NCBI GenBank assembly: GCA_001599815.1
Contig: BCIA01000006.1
Span: 126,961-190,960, forward strand
Direction of reading: 5' to 3'
DNA from: Furcasterigmium furcatum
Lineage: Eukaryota; Ascomycota; Sordariomycetes; Glomerellales; Plectosphaerellaceae
Length of the DNA stretch: 64,000 bases
In this document: positions 56,038-64,000 of the stretch, piece by piece
How positions within the stretch are numbered: position 1 is the stretch's first letter
How the letters are laid out: each line of letters opens with the position of its first letter
Position numbers and translations under genes: made by a program
The notes under the pieces: model-generated
Told to the model about the DNA's origin: nothing
The model's input: the letters and a program-made list of their open reading frames with translations, nothing else
The model's database searches: none

Positions 56038-57482
56038 GGAGGACGAGGCCTCCAGCCGGTTAAACGATGCCGGACGAACGACACGAGACGAGGCCCCTGG
56101 ATGAATGGCATACTTTCGAGCGACAAAATGAGATACCCCTGCGAACTACTCACGATACTCCCCGCTCGAACGTGCGAAGCTCGCCGTGCCCTCGCTTTTC
56201 GCCCCCTCCAACTCATGATGAGGCCCAAGGAGCCAATCCTGTCAATTCGCTGACACAATAGCCCAGCTCAAAGGCAACGCCCGGCCGTCCTGCTCATTAG
56301 TGTCGAGACTTGACGTAGCCTGAGCTCGGGAAGACGATGCTCTACGGGTCGAGAGAAGCAAGCACGTTGACAGGGCGCACCCTCCACGACGAGGGTTAGT
56401 TTGCTAACTAGAACAGGGCCATCCAGTCCTTCGTCCGACACAATCCTGCACATTTGTCCTCGTCGGGCGGCCCGGCTCACTCCTTGGGCATAGCTTACTT
56501 ACTGGTGGTGCTGCCAGTGCCTATCTGATCGTGCGGGGGAGGCCATCGGAGGAGATCTTCGCTGTGCTGGCGTCAACAGCTACGTCGTAGCTTCGACAAA
56601 GCTTCCTGAAGGGGGCACGCTAAGTCAAGGGTGTTGACGACATTGATTCTCAACCACGCAACCTTCGGGTCTGCCAGCTCTGGAGATGGGAAAAGGTGAC
56701 TGCGCGGGTGGTTAAACGCGAGACCTTCAGCGATCCTCGAAAAGCCCCCATTTCTTCATCGAAGTCAATTCCCACAATCCACGATGTTCGCGTTCCCGGC
56801 AACCCTGGGAGCGGCTTCAACGCACGACTCCCAGGCTCCGGCCGTTAGACCCGCACTCGGCCGACACAAACCCCAGATGCAACCTCGCGGTACCGGCAAA
56901 AGCGGGCCAACCCCGATCTACAGAATCGGAAGTCGGTAGACTCGGAACCAGATCGTCTTGGCGCAGCGGCGTATGATCCGTCGGCCAATGGCATCGGGAC
57001 TCGACCATCGACGTCGCCTCGACGTCGTCAGCCCCTGCTTCATGATGGAGGAAAGTCGTGATTCAAACCAAACCTTTTGTTGGCCTAGGACACGTTAGCA
57101 TTCCCTGTTTCTGACGGGCCCGGCCCTCGCGCGCAACCTCGCGTACGCGATGATGCGGCATGCAGAGGCCGCCCGCCGGCATCGCGCAGCTTGTTCTCTG
57201 GGCTCAGGGGTCCGATCCGGCTAGCAGTGCATCTTTTGTTGGTTGATCTCTCTCCTCGTGGCCTGGTGACCTGACCGGTTCCTGCAGTGGCACTGTCCTG
57301 ATTCGGCGTTGTCCATGGTGTCATTGACGGCAGAGGAGACAGGCCATGGCCGCTTAAAGCGAGATCATTCCCCCACCTTCAGCTTGGTCAAGGTCTGTTC
57401 CAGAGACGCCGGTGCTTCTATCATAATATCCTGCCTTGACTGACCAATCTGGAACCCCAATCTCGTCATAACCACTGACAGT
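56038..57482. other. intergenic region
   Basis: About 1.4 kb between two plus-strand genes. Only short overlapping frames and no RNA gene were recognised. Confidence 0.35.
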
Positions 57483-58834
57483 ATGCAGCTCAAGAGCCTT
57501 CTCGCCGTGGCTCTCGGAGGCGGTGCCCTCGCTCAGAATGGGAACACCCCCAGCCTCTTGGAGGCGCTGAGGTCCAACAACGCCAGCCTCTCTGGCCTTG
57601 CTCGTCAGTTGCCCCCCTGAGCTACTCTCTACTCTCTTCCTGACATCAGACACAGGGATCATCGGCACCCTCCCGAGCGGAGTCGTCGACCAGCTGAATG
57701 ACGCAAGCAACATCACCATCCTGGCCCCCAACAACGATGCCATCTCGAGCTTCCTGAACAACACCGATACCACTCAAAGCATTGCTGCGGATCCCGGCCT
57801 GGTTTCCGCAGTGATTTTCTACCATGTCCTCAACGGCACATACTACGCGTCTAACCTCTCCGATCCTGATATTACCGCCCAGTTCATTCCAACGTTGCTC
57901 ACCAACGAGACGTACACGAATGTGACTGGCGGCCAGCGCGTCGAGGTCATCACTTCCGACGAAGGCAATGTCGTCATTTACTCCGGGCTCAAGGAGAACT
58001 CGACCGTTGTTGAGGCCAACCTCAATTTCACGGGCGGAACCATCCACGTCATTAACCGCGTGCTCTCGGTGCCCCAGAATCTTACCACCACCCTGCGCGA
58101 CGCGAACCTGACTGCTGCTCTTGGCGCGATCCGGCAAGCCGACCTCGCAGAGAATCTCACCGACACCAAGGACATAACCGTATTTGCCCCCAACAACGAT
58201 GCCTTCGCCAGGATCGCCAGCCTCGGAGACAAGCTCGACAAGCAGACGCTGCAGCAGATATTGGGGTACCACGTCGTCGAAGGCCAGGTCCTTTACAGTG
58301 ATCTCATCTCCAATACCACCGTGCAGTCGGCGGACGACAATAAAGATCTGAACGTCACGGTCATTAACGGCGCCGTCTTCGTCAACAACGCCCAGGTCGT
58401 AATTCGGGATCTCCTCATCGCCAACGGCGTTGTCCATGTCATCAATAAGTAAGCCTGCTTCCTTAACTCACATCATGTATTGTCAACATGTCCTGACTGA
58501 TCATAGTGTCCTCAACCCCAACAACACCTCGCTCACCCCCAACCCAACTGAGGCGACGCCTGCTCCGGCCTTCAACGGAACCACCGCCACCGGCGGTGCC
58601 AACCCCTTCACCTCCGGCGTAGAAGCTCCCACCAGTACCGCGCCCGTTGCGACCGGAGGTGGTGGCGGAGGTGGTGGCGGAGGTGGTGGCGGTGGTGGTG
58701 GCGGTGGTAGTGCCAGCGGAGGCGGCAGTGGAGAGACCAGCACAAGCGAGCAGGCCGCCATGCCAATGCGCACCGCCGCTGTCGGGGTCGCCGCGCTCTT
58801 CGGCGCTGCTGGTGCTGTTGCCCTCAACCTCTAA
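57483..58834 (+). CDS. FAS1 (fasciclin) domain protein, probably GPI-anchored
   Basis: Secreted cell-surface adhesion-type protein. Three exons, 57483-57603, 57650-58448 and 58507-58834, give 415 aa. Signal peptide MQLKSLLAVALGGGALAQ; first FAS1 domain about residues 23-180 (ITILAPNNDAISSF, VIFYHVLNGTYYA, GGTIHVINRVLSVP) and second about 185-310 (ITVFAPNNDAFARI, ILGYHVVEGQVLYSD, NGVVHVINN). About a dozen N-x-S/T sites suggest heavy N-glycosylation. A Ser/Thr/Pro stretch then a run of about 18 Gly (codons GGTGGC-like, 58660-58710) leads to a hydrophobic C-terminus (TAAVGVAALFGAAGAVALNL) consistent with a GPI signal. It may bind matrix or wall glycans. Confidence 0.85.
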
Positions 58835-61067
58835 TAAGCTGTGCAGTCAATGCAGTGTAATGAGGGGTCCGTTTTTGTGGAAATACTGTATTCGTGGCGC
58901 GCGCAAGGGTTATGCTGTGGGAACGAACGCTTGCGTCAGGTGCAGCAAACCCAGCACTGACGCGGGAGGCAGGTCGATCGTGGAGGACGTAATAACGGTG
59001 GTGCGAACTAGGCCATTCCTTGGGCAGTACATGATCATTGCAATGACAAGCTCTCGGCACTTGACTCGCTTGATCCGGCTCTTATTGCGATGCTCGAGTG
59101 CTCAAACTGTTGCGCAAGGCATATCCACCCGCCTTGTCAGGCGCACATGCGCAGAAGACCACGGAGTTTGCCGGCGCTTATGGCTTGGAGGAGCTCCGTC
59201 AGGCTATCGACCAAATGAGCATCATTTCACAAGCGCGAGTTCCTAGTTGGGCGATCTTTTGCAGGTATTGGCCTCCCCCATTCTCAACGCGAGGCGTATC
59301 TTGGTATTAGGCTGCAAATGATCGTCACTCGGAGAGAGACGTTTGGGCTTCTCAGCGGGAGCCCAATTCCTTGGAGGCATGTCTAGCCAAGCCCTCACTT
59401 TTGAGCCTCTTGAGCCATCGAGGACCCTGACGCTGTCGATCGCCCTGTCCGTCACTCAGCTAACGCGGAGGATGCCATTTCCGTATTAGGCACTGCTTGG
59501 CCTTCGGGGAAATGCAGTGCGATCATATTCCGGATCTTACGCGGATGGACTTTTGTCACATTTCTCATCGATCTACGCGGGGCCTGGAACCTTGACCCCA
59601 GTCTCGCGAGTTATTGGCGCGAGTGGTCGTCGAGGTGGTGGTGTCAAGGTGCCAACTGTCTGTCCTGCCAGCGACCAGCATCTCCCCAAGTTTCTCGCCT
59701 CAACTATACGGCTGTGGTAAAAGATTTCGGATTTTTCGAAGTAGATCTTATCGAGCCCGTCACAAAGGAGTTCAGTTCACTCATATGGCTGCGCAGAGCT
59801 GGCCAGAGCGGCCTGGGCAGGTAAGGCTGGCGGGCTGTGTCTCTCACCAAGGCCACAACAAGCCCTGGCGAAAACTCGAAACCCCGGCGCGACGATTTGC
59901 AGGACGTGAGTGCCAATAGGTAGCAAGCCAACTGCCACTAGTCTCCATGATCGCCCTGCAGACGACCTTAATCAGACTTCGTTCCCGGGGCCTACCCAGC
60001 AACGTGGCGGCGAGCTTAGCGTTCCGGGGGCAGCCCCTTTTTTCCCCGATCCCCTGTCTCGATCGCCCGCCAGGTCTTCTTGGACTTCACAGCTCATCCT
60101 TGCCGGCTTGCTTCTCAGAACAGCCGCGAGGAAACGGCCTTTCCAAACATGGACATGTTTTGAATTCTTTAGTTGCAACGGTATTGGTTCCACTCGTTCA
60201 TGCTTATACCCTTCCTTCTATCTCGACTGACTTCATGGTCCCGGCTCTTCGTCTCACTCTTCAACATCCGTCCTCAGCATCTTCGCCGTCACTGGCCTTT
60301 CTCATCATCACAACAGGTGCCTGCTGAAGCTAAGAATGGAGAGCCACGACATCACCTGCAGGTATTTTCGGATGGCCCTGTCATCCGAGCCGCTAGCTGA
60401 AGCGGCGCTCTTAGCTAGCCCGCAGGTGAAGTCTGGCCGCCATTCCGCTGCCATGATCAGCGTCACCACAAGCCCCAAAATTTGCTGGAGCCTAGCGTGC
60501 CCTCATGGTGAAGCTGTCCTCGCTAGACCGCCGAGCCAGGCACCCAGGGACATACTTGCATGAGCGGTACTAGAGATACGGGGATTGGGCCCCAGGCGGA
60601 GGTGTTTCTCGCGGCCCCAGGACGATCTAGCACATAGCGATCTCTGTCTAAAATTGGGAATCCACTCGATAGATCCAGGGCCGCTCTTGGCCCTTGCGAG
60701 GACGCCAGCCAACGAGGCCATTCGCCCGCCCTGTGAGGCGAGCGGCCAACCGCATCGTGAGCGTGAGCCCCCGCCAAGTTCTTCAGACGGCGCCGTCTCG
60801 CCATCGACAGTCAAAGCGCAGAATTTCTCCTCGGCATTTTGGCAGATCAGACGGGAGATTCATGCAGGGCTGTCCCCAGGGACGGGCGTTACGTGCGCAA
60901 GCGAGCAAGCCAAGGGTTGTTCTCCTGGGTGCCGAGCGTTGTCAGGCGAAGGAGGGCGGCGGTTATCCGGATTCAAATACCGGGCTCTCGGGTCCCATGC
61001 TTTCTTTTTCTGGGGAAGCGATGGTATCGTGTTTCTCGTTGTCGACATATCGAGGCAGGCCCAGACA
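58835..61067. other. long intergenic region
   Basis: About 2.2 kb between two plus-strand genes. Frames are short and overlapping. I see no recognisable protein, RNA or repeat. Confidence 0.4.
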
Positions 61068-62504
61068 ATGGTTGCGGACAAGAAACCAGACATCTTCGCG
61101 GCGGTGGTCGTCACCTTCTTTTTTGCGACCGTCTCCCTGGTCCTGCGTCTGCTTGCCAGGCGTATGACCCGAGTGCCGGTATGGTGGGATGACTGGTATG
61201 TCATCGCGGCCTGGGTGAGAACACTCTGCTACTTCTTCAACATGAGGTCCAAGGCTAACCGGCGCAGCTATTTGCCGTTGGTTGGAATATCGTGGTCTTG
61301 AAATGTACACCACACCATCCCGACACCCCCTTTACTGCCTCGAATGATGACTGACTTGCTCCTTACTTCAGGGGTCTATGACGGACTCGGCCAAAAGCTG
61401 GAAGACATCACGCACCTGACGGTGGAGGAGGCGTCCCTCCGAGGCAAACTCCTTCTCTATATCGCCGAACTTCTCTACGCATTCTCTCTCGCCTTTTCTA
61501 AATTCGCCATCCTGGCATTCTTCTGGCGGATGTTCAAGACATCCAACATCCGATGGCCCATCAGGATCCTGTTCGGCTGCTCGGTCGTCTGGCTGATCAT
61601 TCGGGTTCGTGCGGCGCGACTCCCCCCTTCTTCCCTTCTTCCTAACATGGATATCAATCTGCAGACGTTCCTCGCCATCTTTCACTGCTGGCCCATCGCG
61701 GCTTTCTGGGATAGCTCGATCGAGGGCGCCGTATGTCCCATCAACGACTCCGAATTCTTCTTCGGTAGTGTGCTGGCCCATCTGCTCATCGACATTGCCA
61801 TCCTCGTTCTCCCCGTCCTGCAAGTTCGACAACTACAGCTCGCAACGGGGCAAAAGGTCGCCGTCGCTGGTCTGTTCATGTTTGGAGCCCTGTATGTCTT
61901 CCTTCACCCCCAAGCCCGTAAACTCTCCTAACACCTCTCACCCAGCGTTTGTATCGCCTCCATCATCGTGTTGATAGAGTCCGCCCGATTCGACCCTACA
62001 TCGATCGAGATGCCATACAACATCACGGCCATCATGATCTGGGCCTCAGTTGAGGTCAACCTGGCCATTATCTCAGGTCAGTACAGCAGCAGCCACGTCC
62101 ACCGCAGAACACCCCTCACTGACCCCCGGATAGCCTGCCTCCCCATGCTCCGACCGATCTTCAAGAAGCTCGTGCCCGGCTCCCTACTGGGATCCCACGG
62201 CCAGAGCCAGCACATCAGCCGCAGAGACATGGACGGCGCCGTGAAGCTCACCACGATGGGCCGCAGCCGGGGCGAGGACGAGTCCAGCTCGACCTGCGAC
62301 CTCGCGGACCCGGAGAACAGCAAGCCGAACGCTGCCGCCGGCGAGTACGAGAACCAGATCGACGGCATCCTCGGCCACCACACCATGATCTCCAGCCGCG
62401 ACATGGACGTGCCCCCGTCGCGGGACGGCGAGCCCTCCGCCCCGAGCAGGGCGGGCATCGTCGTCAAGACCGACATGACGGTGCAGTACTCGGAGCGGGC
62501 GTGA
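61068..62504 (+). CDS. rhodopsin-like (SAT5-type) integral membrane protein
   Basis: Seven-helix protein of the fungal rhodopsin/Pth11-like family (Pfam PF20684 type); functions of members are mostly unknown, some being host- or surface-sensing receptors. Six exons, 61068-61214, 61268-61304, 61372-61604, 61665-61891, 61946-62076 and 62134-62504, give 381 aa. It starts with a helix (FAAVVVTFFFATVSLVLRLL), then DDWYVIAAWLFAVGW, LAFSKFAILAFFWRMF, FLAIFHCWPIAAFWD, DIAILVLPVLQVRQL and VCIASIIVLIESARFDPTS. The C-terminal ~130 residues are cytosolic, acidic and Ser-rich. There is no N-terminal CFEM domain. The 37-nt second exon (YLFAVGW region) was placed by phase and by similarity to the family motif. 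Confidence 0.8.
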
Positions 62505-62748
62505 GAAGCCCGGACGACTTCTTCCGGTGCTTCTTCCGGTGTTTGGCGTGGTTTCGTGTGTCCAAAAGCAATACATGGCCTCGTCCTAATGACCGAGCAT
62601 GCCGAGACCAGGGCTCGGGCATGCCTCGGGAGCGATCACTTCTTTTATTTATACCCAAGTTCGATTTCAGTTAGATAGCCCGAGCTAGCAGTACACAATG
62701 CAACCGTAACAAGCAATGATATGCATCTCTCTCTTCTTCTGTCTTTAT

Positions 62749-64000
62749 CTACCCAGGCTCGACAAAGTACGGAAACTGGCTCTGGTACCCGTAGGGATTG
62801 AAACTCCAGTCCCAATGCTGCAGCAGCTCGTCGGGGATCTGGAAAAGGGGTGATATGCCGTTGATGACAGCATTCGGGTCATCGCCGGCCGCCTCTGGCA
62901 TGACGGCGGCCTGGGGTTCGCTGAGAGGCAGCCCCTGGGCCCCGGTCATCTGGCGCCGCGAGACCATGTACGCATCTATCCGCTCGACCTGCTCGCGCAG
63001 GCGGCGGCCGGCACCGGCCCGCTGGTGGAGGAAGGACTCGAGGCTCTCTAGCAGGTCTGCCATGGACAGCAGCAGGGTCCGGACCCGTTGGTAGGAGCTC
63101 TCCGACAGCGGCGCGCCCATGACCGATCCCAGGATATTGCCGATGCCGCCGATGTGGTAGATGAGGGGGGTGCTGATGGCCCTCTGGAAAGCTCGGGGCA
63201 CCTGGTGGAAGGTGGCCAGGACCTCGCTCGCGACGGAGCACTTCTTGTCCAGGTCTACGTCTCCGTCGAGGGACAGGAGCGCCATGCGGAGAAGGGCCAT
63301 CGTGGCCTGGATGTTGGCCGCCTGGAAGCCGAAGATGTCCTGGTCCAGGTGTCCCGTGGCCTGTCTCAGCTCCTTGAAGGCGGAGGGAAGGCTCGAATAC
63401 AGGCGGGTGATGTGGTCGTTCGTCTGCTGCGTGATCGCGGCGGACTCGCCCCCTGCGGAAGTGCCGTTGAAGAGGTTGAACTCGGACGAGCGTGTCCGAA
63501 GCCTGCTCAGCGCATGTTCCAGGATGCGGTACAGGTCCGTCGTGAAGTTCCAGCCTACCAGCCAGCCGGTTCGGCCCGTTGCTATGCTCCCGGGGCTGCC
63601 GCAGGGGTACCCGACCTTGGCATGCGCCTCTTGAAAATGCGCGCAGCCATCCCAGACGGTGGCCGTAAAGATATCTAACGTATAAATTGACCAGTACTTG
63701 GCCAGTCAGTGTTTGTGTTGGACGGAACCTCCTGAATGGACGGCACACGAGTACTCACCAAGCGACGACGCTCCTCCAAGTCCACCGGTAAAAGGCCTCG
63801 GGGCCAGTTCGCCTCATCATGCCACTGCCACGTCGCAGTCATGGTGAAATAGTGGCCGATGTACATCCGCATCGCATCGATCTTTCCATCCTGCACGCTG
63901 GAGAGGCTGAGGAGGGCACATGCCCTGAGGCAGTCGAAGTCCTGCGTCTGGAGCAGGTCGGCCGGCAACGTATCCTGGGCGGCAGAAAAGAAGGTCTCGG
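62749..64000 (-). CDS. fungal-specific transcription factor, C-terminal part (partial)
   Basis: 3' part of a transcription factor with the fungal-specific domain (Pfam PF04082); the gene continues past the right edge, so its N-terminus and any Zn2Cys6 DNA-binding domain are not visible. Two exons are seen: 63759-64000 and 62749-63696, about 395 aa, joined by a 62-nt intron (GTGAGT). The middle-homology region is clear: LQTQDFDCLRACALLSLSS, RMYIGHYFTMTATWQWHDE, LVDLEERRRLYWSIYTLDIF and GYPCG. The C-terminus has aromatic WSFNPYGYQSQFPYF, a possible activation segment. It is convergent with the rhodopsin-like gene, but no regulatory link can be inferred. Confidence 0.8.

Noticed and set aside
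1..64000. CRISPR array, IS element or bacterial operon
   Set aside because: Gene structure with spliceosomal introns throughout is eukaryotic; no regular spaced repeats other than the three intron-like units.

Overview
The window is nuclear DNA of a filamentous ascomycete (Pezizomycotina, most likely a Sordariomycete). Genes are mostly split by 45-85 nt introns with GT..AG ends (often GTAAGT, GTGAGT or GTCAGT donors), coding sequence is GC-rich at third positions, and the families found (HET, CVNH, SAT5-like rhodopsin, AsaB-like hydroxylase, FAS1/GPI, Trk, Mep, Ytp1, Alb1) are typical of that group. Exon joins were read by eye and checked by reading-frame phase. No species is claimed.

Left third (1-22 kb). 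After about 2.7 kb without a supportable gene come two minus-strand genes encoding a mitochondrial-type succinyl-CoA ligase pair: beta (4316-5836) upstream of alpha (2697-3936). Alpha keeps the phospho-histidine motif; beta has lost its nucleotide/metal-binding residues. Next are a small secreted CVNH protein hidden in three exons, a DUF924 protein, an amino-acid permease followed on the same strand by a sarcosine/fructosyl-amine-type FAD oxidase, a small one-pass membrane protein, a MUP1-like amino-acid transporter, an AsaB/GA4-desaturase-like enzyme, a divergent SUMO-like protein with a Gly-Gly end, and a short-chain dehydrogenase.

Middle (22-42 kb). About 4 kb with no confident gene precedes a Mep/Amt ammonium transporter, an intron-containing tRNA (best read as Val-CAC), an orphan three-exon gene, a secreted M14 carboxypeptidase, and a HET-domain protein with three copies of an intron-like repeat directly downstream. 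A Trk potassium transporter and an NHA1-type sodium/proton antiporter are convergent neighbours, a pair expected to set cellular K+/Na+ balance.

Right third (42-64 kb). Mostly conserved single genes: ALB1 (60S biogenesis), a Ytp1-like membrane protein, a ThuA-domain protein, a two-HKD phospholipase D family protein, a BAR-domain protein with proline-rich tail, cyclin H/Ccl1, a GPI-type FAS1 adhesin, a rhodopsin-like seven-helix protein, and the 3' part of a fungal-specific transcription factor running off the right edge.

Nutrient themes recur (two amino-acid transporters, ammonium transporter, FAD amine oxidase, secreted carboxypeptidase), consistent with nitrogen scavenging, but there is no compact biosynthetic cluster. 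The most unusual items are the SUMO-like protein, the succinyl-CoA ligase pair with a damaged beta subunit, and the intron-like repeats beside the HET and Trk genes.
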